Shown here: in pieces, positions 1 to 8,317 of the stretch
Layout of the letters: every line of letters begins with the position of its first letter
Numbering within the stretch: position 1 is the first letter of the stretch
DNA from: JAVBMU01 sp031552185
Lineage (GTDB): Bacteria > Actinomycetota > Actinomycetes > Actinomycetales > Cellulomonadaceae
DNA: 64,000 bases
Assembly: GCA_031552185.1 (NCBI GenBank)
Contig: JAVBMU010000025.1
Coordinates: 24,521 to 88,520, forward strand
Reading direction: 5' to 3'
Notes under the pieces: model-generated
Told to the model about the DNA's origin: nothing
What the model saw: the letters and a program-made list of their open reading frames with translations, nothing else
Database searches by the model: none
Made by a program: the position numbers and the translations under genes

Positions 1-468
1 GTCGAACGACTTGTTCTGGGCGGCGGAGACGTAGCCGCGGCCGCGCTCGACCGTCAGTTCGATCTCGAGCTTGCCCTTGTCGTTCAGCGTCGCGATGTGC
101 AGTTCCGGGTTGTGCACCTCGACCCCGGCGGGCGGCACGATGTCGGCCGCGGTGACCGCGCCGGCACCCTGCTTGCGCAGGTACATGACCACCGGCTCGT
201 CGTTCTCCGAGGAGACGACAAGGTTCTTGATGTTGAGGATGATCTCGGTGACATCCTCCTTCACGCCGGACACGGTCGAGAACTCATGCAGGACACCGTC
301 GATCCGGATCGAGGTGACCGCCGCGCCCGGGATGGACGAGAGCAGGGTCCGCCGGAGGGAGTTGCCGAGGGTGTATCCGAAGCCCGGTTCGAGCGGCTCG
401 ATCGAGAATCGCGACCGGCTCTCGGAGAGCATCTCTTCCGTCAGGGTGGGGCGCTGTGCAATCAGCAC
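1..468 (-). CDS. rpoA: RNA polymerase alpha subunit, N-terminal part (runs off left edge)
   Basis: These are the first 156 codons of RpoA, which dimerises and nucleates RNA polymerase assembly and contacts activators and UP elements through its missing C-terminal domain. The translation opens MLIAQRPTLTEE and carries the dimerisation-domain hallmark EPGFGYTLGNSLRRTLLSS, with the later VSAAQNKSF region at the window edge. The start is a GTG at 468, eight bases after an AAAGGAA ribosome binding site. The gene follows rpsK by 175 bp with no rpsD between them. The reading frame is open to base 1, so the C-terminal half and any rplQ downstream lie outside the window. Confidence 0.97.
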   Translation of the reverse strand, partial: MLIAQRPTLTEEMLSESRSRFSIEPLEPGFGYTLGNSLRRTLLSSIPGAAVTSIRIDGVLHEFSTVSGVKEDVTEIILNIKNLVVSSENDEPVVMYLRKQGAGAVTAADIVPPAGVEVHNPELHIATLNDKGKLEIELTVERGRGYVSAAQNKSFD

Positions 469-643
469 GAGTGGTTCCTTTCAGTGAGCATCCGCTATAT
501 GACGCTGCACGGGGGACGCCGGCGCGGGCGCCGACGCGGCCGGCCGAAGGGCCGGCGGCTCACCCGGGACTCGGTCCACCCGGGTGGGGTGACACGGGGT
601 CGCCGGTGTCCGGACGGGGCCGGACCCCGGCGACCGGGGGCCA

Positions 644-1051
644 TCAGACGCGACGCCGCTTCGGGGGCCGGCACCCGTTGTGCGCCTGCGGCGTCACGTC
701 CTGGATGGAGCCGACCTCGAGGCCGGTGGCCTGCAGCGAGCGGATCGCGGTCTCGCGGCCGGAGCCGGGACCCTTGACGAACACGTCGACCTTCTTGACG
801 CCGTGCTCCTGGGCGCGCCGCGCGGCGGCCTCCGCTGCCAACTGGGCGGCGAACGGGGTCGACTTGCGCGAGCCCTTGAAGCCGACGTGGCCGGCCGACG
901 CCCACGAGATCACGGCGCCGGTCGGGTCCGTGATGGACACGATCGTGTTGTTGAACGTGCTCTTGATGTGCGCCTGGCCGTGGGGAACGTTCTTCTTGTC
1001 CTTGCGGCGCGGCTTGCGCGAGGAAGACGTCGCGCGAGACTTGGGGGGCAT
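644..1051 (-). CDS. rpsK: 30S ribosomal protein S11
   Basis: S11 sits on the 30S platform near the mRNA exit and Shine-Dalgarno helix. The 135-residue protein has the usual basic N-terminus (SRKPRRKDKKNVPHG), the family core STFNNTIVSITDPTG and the C-terminal DVTPQAHNGCRPPKRRRV. Length and ends match the family, so the start is secure; an AGGAG lies about 11 bases upstream of the ATG. It is the third gene of the rpmJ-rpsM-rpsK-rpoA block. The 175 bp between its stop and rpoA contain no rpsD and no other gene I can see. Confidence 0.98.
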   Translation of the reverse strand: MPPKSRATSSSRKPRRKDKKNVPHGQAHIKSTFNNTIVSITDPTGAVISWASAGHVGFKGSRKSTPFAAQLAAEAAARRAQEHGVKKVDVFVKGPGSGRETAIRSLQATGLEVGSIQDVTPQAHNGCRPPKRRRV

Positions 1052-1154
1052 CTGTGGTTCTCTCCTGGTCGAGGGGTCTGGGGTCCGCCCGGGGTCCGGG
1101 GGCCGCGCCGGTCAACCGGCTGCGGGCCGCGCCCGGTGCCGGGCGGGGCGGTGC

Positions 1155-1529
1155 CTAGCGGGCCTTCTTCTTGCCGGCCACGGTGCGCTTGGGACCCTTG
1201 CGGGTGCGGGCGTTGGTCTTCGTGCGCTGCCCGCGCACGGGCAGGCCGCGGCGGTGGCGCAGCCCCTGGTAGCAGCCGATCTCGACCTTGCGGCGGATGT
1301 CGGCGGCCACCTCTCGACGGAGGTCACCTTCGAGCTTGTAGTTGTTCTCGAGGTAGTCGCGCAGGGCGACGAGTTCGGTGTCGCCGAGGTCCTTCACACG
1401 CAGATCCGGGCTGATCCCGGTCGCGGTCAGGGTCTCCTTGGCGCGGGTACGGCCGACGCCGTAGATATAGGTGAGCGCCACCTCGAGCCGCTTGTCGCGG
1501 GGGAGGTCGACGCCGATCAGACGTGCCAT
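1155..1529 (-). CDS. rpsM: 30S ribosomal protein S13
   Basis: S13 is in the 30S head, contacts the P-site tRNA and forms bridges to the 50S subunit. The 124-residue reading has the canonical start MARLIGVDLPRDKR, the helix-two-turn-helix core and the basic tail RTKTNARTRKGPKRTVAGKKKAR. A longer in-frame reading from 1571 exists, but the MARLIGVDLP start at 1529 fits the family and is chosen. It lies between rpmJ and rpsK in the standard actinobacterial order. Confidence 0.98.
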   Translation of the reverse strand: MARLIGVDLPRDKRLEVALTYIYGVGRTRAKETLTATGISPDLRVKDLGDTELVALRDYLENNYKLEGDLRREVAADIRRKVEIGCYQGLRHRRGLPVRGQRTKTNARTRKGPKRTVAGKKKAR

Positions 1530-1730
1530 GTGCCTTTCGGCTCCCTTACTTCGCTCGGAGGTCTGCCGCATCGCCCTCCCGCGCTACCCGCGGGCTCCGG
1601 CCTCCGAGCCGGGGGTTCCCCCCGCCGTCGGTCCGACGGGCGAGGTTCGTGACGATGCGCTTGCGGCATCCCGCGGGAGGCGGGCTGCCGATGATCTGTG
1701 CGAGTGCGCGGCGCGACGCGCGCGCCGAGC

Positions 1731-1844
1731 TCAGCCCTGGCGCTGCTTGTGGCGCAGGTTCTCGCAGATCACCATGACGCGACCGTGCCGGCGAATCACC
1801 TTGCACTTGTCGCAGATCTTCTTGACGCTGGGCTTGACCTTCAT
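1731..1844 (-). CDS. rpmJ: 50S ribosomal protein L36, zinc-binding form
   Basis: This tiny gene encodes 37 residues, MKVKPSVKKICDKCKVIRR through ENLRHKQRQG. It keeps the complete zinc ligand set Cys-x-x-Cys, Cys and His (C11, C14, C27, H32), so it is the zinc-containing paralogue rather than the zinc-free form made under zinc starvation. L36 folds into the 50S subunit near helix 89-91 of 23S rRNA. It sits between infA and rpsM, the usual place. Confidence 0.97.
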   Translation of the reverse strand: MKVKPSVKKICDKCKVIRRHGRVMVICENLRHKQRQG

Positions 1845-1918
1845 CTGTTTTCCTCGTGGCTGCGCCGGTGCCGGGGTCCGGTTGACCACCGACACCGTGC
1901 GGATGGGATGCGGCGCTC

Positions 1919-2140
1919 CTACTTGTAGCGGTAGACGATGCGGCCTCGGGACAGGTCGTAGGGGCTCAACTCCACCACTACACGGTCCTCGGGAAGGATC
2001 CGAATGTAGTGCTGACGCATCTTGCCCGAGATGTGCGCGAGGACCCGGTGACCATTAGCCAGCTCCACGCGGAACATCGCGTTCGGCAGGGCTTCAACCA
2101 CGCTGCCCTCGATCTCGATGACGCCGTCCTTCTTTGCCAT
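1919..2140 (-). CDS. infA: Translation initiation factor IF-1
   Basis: IF-1 binds the ribosomal A site during initiation. The 73-residue OB-fold protein reads MAKKDGVIEIEGSVVEALPN, then VLAHISGKMRQHYIRILPEDRV and ends GRIVYRYK, which is full length and highly conserved. It lies 160 bp downstream of map and 74 bp upstream of rpmJ, the position expected at the join of the secY-adk-map-infA group with rpmJ-rpsM-rpsK-rpoA. Confidence 0.98.
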   Translation of the reverse strand: MAKKDGVIEIEGSVVEALPNAMFRVELANGHRVLAHISGKMRQHYIRILPEDRVVVELSPYDLSRGRIVYRYK

Positions 2141-2300
2141 GTCCTCCGCTATCTCTCGTGGGTTTCACGTGCCGCGCTCCGGGCCGCCCGCAGGAGGGCG
2201 GGCGTGAGCGGCAATGAGCGAGCCCGACAGTCGCGCCGACGCGGACCCGGCGGGGCCACAACGGGAAACCGGGCAGACGGACTCCACCCAACGCGTCATC

Positions 2301-3152
2301 CTACGCCATTGAATCGGGGGACGAGAACTCGGGCGCGGCCGGCGTGATTCCGAGCCGGCCGAGGTCCGCCGCTCCCCCGTCCTCGGCCGTCAGGACCCAG
2401 ATACCGCCGGCCCAGATGGCCACCGAATGCTCCCAGTGCGCTGCCCGCGAACCGTCCTGGGTGACCGTCGTCCATTCGTCGGCGAGGACCCGCGTGTCGC
2501 CGGCGCCACGGGTCAGCATCGGCTCGATCGCCAGGCACATCCCGGGCCGCAGCCGCGCTCCCCGGGTGCTCCCGTAGTTCGGCACCTCCGGCGCCTGGTG
2601 CATCGCCGTGCCGATGCCGTGCCCGGTGTACTCCCACACGATGCCGTAACCGCCCGGCGACTCCTGCACCGAGGCCTCGATCGCGGTGCCGATGTCCCCG
2701 ACCCGCGCCCCGCGGGCGGTCGCCGCGATCCCGGCCCACATGGCGCGCCGCGTCGCCGCCACCAGGTCGACGTCCTTCGGGTCGGCGGCGTCGTCGCCGC
2801 CGAGCACGAACGAGATCGCCGAGTCGGCGTGCCATCCGGCCACGATCGCGCCGCAGTCGACGGACACGACATCCCCGGCCGCCAGTTTCTGCGGGCCGGG
2901 GATGCCGTGCACGATCTGGTCGTTGACCGAGATGCACGTCGTCGCCGGGAAGCCGTGGTAGCCGAGGAAGTTCGAGGTGGCACCGGCGGCGGCGATCACG
3001 TCCGCGGCGACCCGGTCAAGTTCGGCCGTCGTCATGCCCGGCCGGGCTTGCTCCCGGGTCGCCGCAAGCGCTTTCGCCACCACCAGTCCCGCTCGGCGCA
3101 TCGGCCGCAACTGATCGACCGTCTTGTACTCGATCCGTTCCCGGCCGAACAT
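2301..3152 (-). CDS. map: Methionine aminopeptidase, type I
   Basis: This enzyme removes the initiator methionine from nascent proteins using a dinuclear metal centre. The 283-residue protein has the pita-bread metallopeptidase ligands in order: VDCGA Asp, WHADSAISF Asp, TGHGIG His, AIEPM Glu and WEHSVAI Glu. There is no N-terminal zinc finger extension, as in type Ia. The ATG at 3152 follows GAGGGGACAC, a good ribosome binding site. It is 17 bp downstream of adk and presumably cotranscribed with secY and adk. Confidence 0.96.
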   Translation of the reverse strand: MFGRERIEYKTVDQLRPMRRAGLVVAKALAATREQARPGMTTAELDRVAADVIAAAGATSNFLGYHGFPATTCISVNDQIVHGIPGPQKLAAGDVVSVDCGAIVAGWHADSAISFVLGGDDAADPKDVDLVAATRRAMWAGIAATARGARVGDIGTAIEASVQESPGGYGIVWEYTGHGIGTAMHQAPEVPNYGSTRGARLRPGMCLAIEPMLTRGAGDTRVLADEWTTVTQDGSRAAHWEHSVAIWAGGIWVLTAEDGGAADLGRLGITPAAPEFSSPDSMA

Positions 3153-3169
3153 GTGTCCCCTCGCTCAGC

Positions 3170-3784
3170 TCAGGGGCGCAACTCGTCCACGGCGCCGACG
3201 ATGTCGCCCGTGATCCGATCGAGCGCGCCGATGCCGTTCACTTGCGCGAGCAGACCGCGGCTTCGATAGGCATCCGTCAGTGGCGCCGTCTGCTCGGCGT
3301 AGATGTCGAGCCGGCGCTCGATCGCCTCCGCCGTGTCATCCTCGCGACCCTCGATCTCGGCCCGCTTACGCAACCGGTCGAGGAGTTCGCACCGCTCCGC
3401 GGTGAGTTCGATCACCGCGTCCAGCCGCCACCGGAACTGCGCCAACATCGCGTCGAGCTCCTCGACCTGCGCGGCGTTGCGCGGGTAACCGTCGAGGATG
3501 AAGCCGGCCGCGACGTCGGGCTCGGCCAGCCGAGCCCGCACCATGTCGTTGGTGACGCAGTCGGGGACAAGTTCGCCGCGGGCCGTGTACTCCTGGGCCG
3601 TGCGGCCCAGTTCAGTCTCGCCCTTGATGTTGGCCCGGAAAATGTCCCCGGTGGAGATGGCTGGGATTCCGTAGTGTTCCGCGACCCGCGCTGCTTGGGT
3701 GCCTTTGCCGGCACCCTGCGGGCCCATGATGACCAATCGGGTGGCCCGGCCGCCGTTGGCCGGGTCCGTCTGTGCGTCGTTCAC
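3170..3784 (-). CDS. adk: Adenylate kinase
   Basis: Adenylate kinase interconverts ATP plus AMP with two ADP in the cytosol. The 204-residue protein has the P-loop GPQGAGKGTQ near residue 22, the AMP-binding STGDIFR segment and the DGYPRN motif. Its LID is the short, zinc-free type (RKRAEIEGREDDTAEAIERR), normal for actinobacteria. The start is a GTG at 3784 preceded at good spacing by GGGAGGA. The N-terminal 15 residues before the first strand are longer than in many homologues. It lies between secY and map with short gaps. Confidence 0.96.
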   Translation of the reverse strand: MNDAQTDPANGGRATRLVIMGPQGAGKGTQAARVAEHYGIPAISTGDIFRANIKGETELGRTAQEYTARGELVPDCVTNDMVRARLAEPDVAAGFILDGYPRNAAQVEELDAMLAQFRWRLDAVIELTAERCELLDRLRKRAEIEGREDDTAEAIERRLDIYAEQTAPLTDAYRSRGLLAQVNGIGALDRITGDIVGAVDELRP

Positions 3785-3802
3785 CGGGAATCCTCCCTAG
3801 TT

Positions 3803-5107
3803 TTATCTCAGGAACCCTTCATAGTGCCGTTGTTGGAGTTGGGAATCGATCTGCTTGACCGTCTCCAGGCCGACGCCGACCAGGATCAGGATCGAACTGC
3901 CCCCGAAGGGGAGATTGCTCGTGATGCCCAAGACAATGAGGACGAGGGTGGGCAACAGCGCCACCACGGCGAGGTACAGCGACCCGGCGGAGGTGATGCG
4001 CGAGATCACGTAATCGAGGTACTCGGCGGTCGGTCGGCCCGCCCGGATGCCCGGGATGAAGCCGCCGTACTTCTTCATGTTGTCGGCGACCTCGTCCGGG
4101 TTGAACGTGATGGCCGTGTAGAAGAAGCAGAAGAACACGATCAGCAGCGAGTAGATCGTCACGTGCAGCCACGACGTCTGGTCCACCAAGTACTTCTGGA
4201 CCCAGACTGACCAGGCCGGCGGGTCCTGCTGGTCGGCGAACTGGGCGAACAGCCCGGGGATCGCGAGCAACGAGGACGCGAAGATGATCGGGATGACGCC
4301 GGCCATGTTGATCTTGATCGGGATGTAGGTGCTCGATCCCCCGTACATCCGCCGGCCGACCATGCGTTTCGCATACTGCACGGGCACCCGCCGCTGGGAC
4401 TGCTCCACGAAGACCACGAGTCCGATCACCGCCACGATCACCGCGATCATGACGATGAAGTTCCGGACGCCGTTGGTGCCACCGGCGATCGACCCCAGCC
4501 CTTGCGGAAAGCCCGAGGTGATCGAGGTGAAGATCAGCAGGGACATGCCATTGCCGACGCCGCGCTCGGTGATGAGTTCGCCCAGCCACATGATGAGCCC
4601 GGTGCCGGCGGTCATCGTGATGACCATCAGGGCCATCGTGACGAAGCTGCCGCTGGGGATGACCGACTCGTCGCAGTTCGGGAAGAGGGCACCGTTGCGG
4701 GCGGTCGTGATCACCGTCGTCGACTGGAGGATGGCGAGGGCGATCGTGAGGTAGCGCGTGTACTGGGTCAGCTTCGCCGTGCCGGCCTGACCCTCCTTGT
4801 GCAGGGCCTCGAACCGAGGGATCACCACGCGAAGCAATTGGATGATGATGCTGGATGTGATGTAGGGCATGATGCCGAGCGCGAAGACCGACAACTGGAG
4901 CAGCGCCCCGCCGCTGAAGAGGTCGATGAGCCCGACGAAGTCGGTGCCCTTGTCATCGTCACTGAGACACGCCCGCACGGCCGTGAAGTCGACGCCCGGG
5001 GTAGGGATGAAAGAGCCGACCCGGAAGATCGCCATGATGCCGATCGTGAACAGCAGCTTGCGCCGCAGGTCGGGCGTCCGGAAAGCCCGGGCGAATGCGC
5101 TGAGCAC
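3803..5107 (-). CDS. secY: Preprotein translocase subunit SecY
   Basis: SecY forms the membrane channel for secreted and membrane proteins, with SecE (encoded at 45079-45360) as partner. The 434-residue protein shows about ten hydrophobic segments, the plug-region motif VGSFIPTPGVDF, the conserved ALGIMPYITSSIIIQLL and the C-terminal SQLQQRHYEGFLR. A GTG start at 5107 has a strong AGGAGG five bases upstream. It begins about 260 bp after rplO, behind a terminator-like hairpin, so it may also have its own promoter. Confidence 0.98.
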   Translation of the reverse strand: MLSAFARAFRTPDLRRKLLFTIGIMAIFRVGSFIPTPGVDFTAVRACLSDDDKGTDFVGLIDLFSGGALLQLSVFALGIMPYITSSIIIQLLRVVIPRFEALHKEGQAGTAKLTQYTRYLTIALAILQSTTVITTARNGALFPNCDESVIPSGSFVTMALMVITMTAGTGLIMWLGELITERGVGNGMSLLIFTSITSGFPQGLGSIAGGTNGVRNFIVMIAVIVAVIGLVVFVEQSQRRVPVQYAKRMVGRRMYGGSSTYIPIKINMAGVIPIIFASSLLAIPGLFAQFADQQDPPAWSVWVQKYLVDQTSWLHVTIYSLLIVFFCFFYTAITFNPDEVADNMKKYGGFIPGIRAGRPTAEYLDYVISRITSAGSLYLAVVALLPTLVLIVLGITSNLPFGGSSILILVGVGLETVKQIDSQLQQRHYEGFLR

Positions 5108-5322
5108 CTAGTCCTCCTGGCCCGCCGAGGCGGGATATCGTGTCGCCGGCAGCGCGGCGAGAACCAGCGCCGACGGTCGGGCCGCCGCGCGTCCCGGCCG
5201 ACCGCGCTCCGGTCGTCGACGAATGGTGTCCGGCCCTCCCCGCCGGGCGGGCGGAGTTGGCCGACATTTCGAGAGTCTACTGGGCGTTCGGCAGGATCCG
5301 AACTCGGCCCCCGAACGCAGAC

Positions 5323-5353
5323 GGGGCCGACGGCGTGATCTGCCGACGGCCCC
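5323..5353 (-). terminator. Hairpin after rplO
   Basis: Fourteen bases past the rplO stop an inverted repeat pairs GGGGCCG (5323-5329) with CGGCCCC (5347-5353), with an inner CGGC/GCCG pair around a seven-base loop. It lacks a U-tract, as is common in high-GC actinobacteria. It could end or attenuate transcription between rplO and secY. The rest of the 260-bp gap shows no further feature. Confidence 0.45.
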
Positions 5354-5367
5354 GCCCATCGTCGTTC

Positions 5368-5850
5368 TCAGTCCTGTCCGACGCTACCGCCGGCCGCGAG
5401 GATCTTCTCCTTCGCGGATCCGGACAGCGCATCGACGGTGACGTCGAGCTTGACCGAGACCTCGCCGGTACCGAGCACCTTGACGGGCCGGCCCTTGCGG
5501 ACCGCGCCCTTGGCGACCAGGTCCTCGACGGTCACGGCGCCACCGGTCGGGTAGAGTTCGCCGAGCTTGTCCAGGTTGACCACCTGGTACTCGACGCGGA
5601 ACCGGTTCTTGAATCCGCGCAGCTTCGGCAGCCGCATGTGCAGCGGCATCTGCCCGCCCTCGCGGCGAGCCGGCACCTGCTGCCGGGCCTTGGTGCCCTT
5701 GGTGCCACGGCCGGCGGTCTTGCCCTTCGAGCCCTCACCGCGCCCGACGCGCGTCTTGGCCGTCTTGGCGCCCGGGGCGGGCCGCAGGTGGTGGACCTTG
5801 AGGATGCCCCCGGCCCCCTCCATCTGCGCGGGCCGCTTGTGCTCAGCCAT
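5368..5850 (-). CDS. rplO: 50S ribosomal protein L15
   Basis: L15 is an early-to-mid assembly protein of the 50S subunit. The 160-residue sequence has the family start LKVHHLRPAPGAKTAKTRVGRGEGSKGKTAGRGTKG-type glycine/lysine-rich loop, then RREGGQMPLHMRLPKLRGF and VNLDKL. The first ten residues (MAEHKRPAQMEG) are a short extension; the ATG at 5850 fits the 3-bp gap to rpmD. It ends the spc-type ribosomal block before secY. Confidence 0.97.
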   Translation of the reverse strand: MAEHKRPAQMEGAGGILKVHHLRPAPGAKTAKTRVGRGEGSKGKTAGRGTKGTKARQQVPARREGGQMPLHMRLPKLRGFKNRFRVEYQVVNLDKLGELYPTGGAVTVEDLVAKGAVRKGRPVKVLGTGEVSVKLDVTVDALSGSAKEKILAAGGSVGQD

Positions 5851-5853
5851 GAA

Positions 5854-6036
5854 TCACTCCACTTCCTCGACGGTCACGAGGTGCGAGACCGTCCTGACCA
5901 TGCCACGGATCTCCGGGCGGTCCTCCCGCACGGTGCTGTCGCCGATCCGCCTCAGGCCGAGCGTGCGCAGCGTGGCCTTCTGGTTCTGCTTGCCACCGAT
6001 AGTGGACCGGACCTGGGTCACCTTGATCTTGGCCAT
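5854..6036 (-). CDS. rpmD: 50S ribosomal protein L30
   Basis: L30 is a 60-residue 50S protein, here MAKIKVTQVRSTIGGKQNQK through RTVSHLVTVEEVE. The typical features are the KVTQVRS start, the GLRRIGDSTVRED turn and the C-terminal strand LVTVEE. A longer in-frame reading upstream was rejected because the ATG at 6036 overlaps the rpsE stop codon in an ATGA junction, which implies translational coupling. Confidence 0.97.
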   Translation of the reverse strand: MAKIKVTQVRSTIGGKQNQKATLRTLGLRRIGDSTVREDRPEIRGMVRTVSHLVTVEEVE

Positions 6037-6686
6037 CAGGCGCTCACCCCCGCGGCACGGGCTCGCAGCAGCGCGGCCGGGGCCACGTCCTCGAGCGGCA
6101 GACCTCGGCGCGCGGCCACCGCCTCGGGCTGTTCCAGCCCACGCAGCGCCGCCACCGTGGCGTGCACGATGTTGATCGCGTTGGACGAGCCGAGCGACTT
6201 GCTCAGCACGTCGTGGATGCCCGCGCACTCGAGGACCGCGCGCACCGGGCCGCCGGCGATCACGCCGGTACCCGGGGAGGCGGGGCGCAGGAAGACGATG
6301 CCGGCCGCGGCCTCGCCCTGGATCGGGTGCGGAATCGTGCGGGCGATCCGCGGGACCTTGAAGAAGTTCTTCTTGGCCTCCTCGACGCCCTTGGCGATCG
6401 CCGCGGGGACTTCCTTCGCCTTGCCGTAGCCGACGCCGACCGTCCCGTCACCGTCGCCCACGACGACCAGCGCGGTGAAGCTGAACCGCCGCCCGCCCTT
6501 GACGACCTTGGCGACCCGGTTGATCGCGACGACGCGCTCGACGAAAGCGCTCTTCTCGGCCGCGTCGCCGCGACGACCGCCGCGATCTCCGCGCCCGCGA
6601 CCGCCGCCGCTGCGTTCGCCGCCGCGCTCGTTCGACTCGCCGGCGCCCACGGGGGCGCCCGTACCGCTGCGCTGCCCTGCAGCCAT
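6036..6686 (-). CDS. rpsE: 30S ribosomal protein S5
   Basis: S5 helps accuracy and mRNA unwinding at the 30S entry channel. The 216-residue protein has a long Gly/Arg/Ser-rich N-terminal tail (residues 1-45), then the double-stranded RNA-binding-like domain EKSAFVERVVAINRVAKVVKGGRRFSF and the second domain around AGGPVRAVLECAGIHDVLSKSLGSSN. The ATG at 6686 follows AAAGGA and was preferred to an upstream start at 6764 that would overlap rplR. The stop overlaps the rpmD start. Confidence 0.97.
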   Translation of the reverse strand: MAAGQRSGTGAPVGAGESNERGGERSGGGRGRGDRGGRRGDAAEKSAFVERVVAINRVAKVVKGGRRFSFTALVVVGDGDGTVGVGYGKAKEVPAAIAKGVEEAKKNFFKVPRIARTIPHPIQGEAAAGIVFLRPASPGTGVIAGGPVRAVLECAGIHDVLSKSLGSSNAINIVHATVAALRGLEQPEAVAARRGLPLEDVAPAALLRARAAGVSA

Positions 6687-6732
6687 CAGAGAATCCTTTG
6701 CTGTCGTGCCGCGCTCGCGGCCCAGAACGTGT

Positions 6733-7110
6733 TCACAGCGCCAGACCGCCTTCCCGCGCGCCATCGGCCACTGCCGCGACCCGGCCGTGGTACTTGTTGC
6801 CGCCCCGGTCGAAGACCACGGTCTCGATGCCCGCGACCTTTGCCCGGGCGGCGATCAACTCGCCGACCTTGCGCGCCTTGGCGGTCTTGTCGCCGTCGAG
6901 CGACCGCAGGTCGCCTTCCAGCGTGGAGGCCGACACCAGGGTGCGGCCGACGGTGTCGTCCACCACCTGGGCCACCATGTGCCTGCTGGAGCGGGTGACG
7001 ACGAGCCGCGGGCGAGCGGGGGTGCCGCTGATCTTCTTGCGCAGGCGCCGGTGCCGGCGCGTGCGCGCAACGGCCGTGCCCTTGCCGAGAACCTTGAGAG
7101 TCATCGTCAC
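6733..7110 (-). CDS. rplR: 50S ribosomal protein L18
   Basis: L18 binds 5S rRNA. The 125-residue protein has the family core RRHRRLRKKISGTPARPRLVVTRSSRHMVAQVVDD and the end VVFDRGGNKYHGRVAAVADGAREGGL. Two starts are possible. A GTG at 7110 overlaps the rplF stop as GTGA and lies seven bases after AAAGG; an ATG at 7104 is thirteen bases away. I prefer the GTG. Confidence 0.96.
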   Translation of the reverse strand: MTMTLKVLGKGTAVARTRRHRRLRKKISGTPARPRLVVTRSSRHMVAQVVDDTVGRTLVSASTLEGDLRSLDGDKTAKARKVGELIAARAKVAGIETVVFDRGGNKYHGRVAAVADGAREGGLAL

Positions 7111-7643
7111 TTACCAGCCTTTCCGACCTTGCGGCGGACGACCTCGCCCGCGTATCGCACACCCTTGCCCTTGTAGGGCTCGGGCTTGCGGATCTTGCGG
7201 ATGTTCGCGGCGACCTCGCCCACCTGCTGCTTGTCGATGCCGGAGACGGTGAACCTCGTCGGCGCCTCGACCGAGAACGAGATGCCCTCGGGCGGGTGCA
7301 CGACCACCGGGTGGCTGAAACCGAGTGCGAACTCCAAGTCGGAGCCCTTGGCGGTCACGCGGTAGCCGGTGCCGACGATCTCGAGCTTCTTGGCGTAGCC
7401 CTGGGTCACCCCGGTCACGATGTTGGCGAGCAGGGTACGGGTCAGGCCGTGCAGGGAGCGGGCGATCCGCTCGTCGTTCGGCCGGCGCACGACGAGCGTG
7501 CCGTCCTCCTGCGCGACCTCGATGGGCGACGGGATCGTGTGGCTCAGGGTCCCCTTGGGACCCGTGATCGTCACGAGCGTCCCGTCGATGCTGATGTCCA
7601 CCCCGGCCGGAATCGGAACGGGGATCTTGCCGATACGAGACAT
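7107..7643 (-). CDS. rplF: 50S ribosomal protein L6
   Basis: L6 is a two-domain 50S protein near the factor-binding centre. The 178 residues start MSRIGKIPVPIPAGVDI and end with the signature PEPYKGKGVRYAGEVVRRKVGKAGK, so the gene is complete. It overlaps rplR by four bases (GTGA), indicating coupled translation, and follows rpsH by 18 bp. Confidence 0.98.
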   Translation of the reverse strand: MSRIGKIPVPIPAGVDISIDGTLVTITGPKGTLSHTIPSPIEVAQEDGTLVVRRPNDERIARSLHGLTRTLLANIVTGVTQGYAKKLEIVGTGYRVTAKGSDLEFALGFSHPVVVHPPEGISFSVEAPTRFTVSGIDKQQVGEVAANIRKIRKPEPYKGKGVRYAGEVVRRKVGKAGK

Positions 7644-7661
7644 GGCGTATCTCCTTTCCGA

Positions 7662-8060
7662 TTACCAGACGTAGGCGAGGACTTCCCCGCCTACGCCCTT
7701 CTGGGCCGCTTGCCGGTCGGTCAACAGGCCGGACGACGTGGACAGGATCGCCACGCCGAGGCCGCCGAGGACCCGGGGCAGGTTGGTGGACTTCGCGTAC
7801 ACCCGCAGACCGGGTTTGGAAATCCGCCGCACGCCGGCCAGGCTGCGTTCGCGGTTGGGGCCGTACTTCAGTCCGATGGTGAGCTTCTTGCCCACCTCGG
7901 CGTCCTCGACCGTCCAGGCGGCGATGTAGCCCTCGGCCTGCAGGATCTCGGCGATCCGCGCCTTGAGCTTCGAGTGCGGCATGCTCACCGTCTCGTGGTA
8001 CGCGGAGTTCGCGTTGCGCAGACGGGTCAGCATGTCTGCGATCGGGTCGGTCATCGTCAT
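7662..8060 (-). CDS. rpsH: 30S ribosomal protein S8
   Basis: S8 binds the central domain of 16S rRNA and in many bacteria represses its own operon. The 132-residue protein reads MTMTDPIADMLTRLRNANSAYH and carries the C-terminal signature LGVAILSTSSGLLTDRQA. The ATG at 8060 is used; a second ATG at 8054 would drop two residues. It sits between rpsZ-type S14 and rplF in the normal order. Confidence 0.97.
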   Translation of the reverse strand: MTMTDPIADMLTRLRNANSAYHETVSMPHSKLKARIAEILQAEGYIAAWTVEDAEVGKKLTIGLKYGPNRERSLAGVRRISKPGLRVYAKSTNLPRVLGGLGVAILSTSSGLLTDRQAAQKGVGGEVLAYVW

Positions 8061-8130
8061 TGGGCTCTTGCCCTTCCTCGCCGGGGTATCCGGGCCGACG
8101 CGCGGTCGGCGCGGACCTTCGACGTAGTGG

Positions 8131-8316
8131 TTACCAGCTGCTCTTGGTGACGCCGGGGAGTTCGCCGCGGTGGGCCATCTCGCGCACGCAGATCCGGCAC
8201 AGGCCGAACTTGCGGTAGACCGAGTGCGGGCGGTTGCACCGCTGGCAGCGCGAGTAGGCGCGGACGGCGAACTTCGGCTTCGCGGCGGCCTTGTTGACCA
8301 GTGCCTTCTTCGCCAT
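8131..8316 (-). CDS. rpsZ: 30S ribosomal protein S14, short zinc-binding (type Z)
   Basis: This 61-residue S14 begins MAKKALVNKAAAKPKF and has two Cys-x-x-Cys knuckles, CQRC and CRIC, that bind zinc. It is therefore the short C+ paralogue used under zinc-replete conditions. S14 lies in the 30S head near S3 and S10. An in-frame extension to 8370 was rejected because it would overlap rplE and lies before the conserved start. The gap to rplE is one base. Confidence 0.97.
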   Translation of the reverse strand: MAKKALVNKAAAKPKFAVRAYSRCQRCNRPHSVYRKFGLCRICVREMAHRGELPGVTKSSW

Positions 8317-8317
8317 G

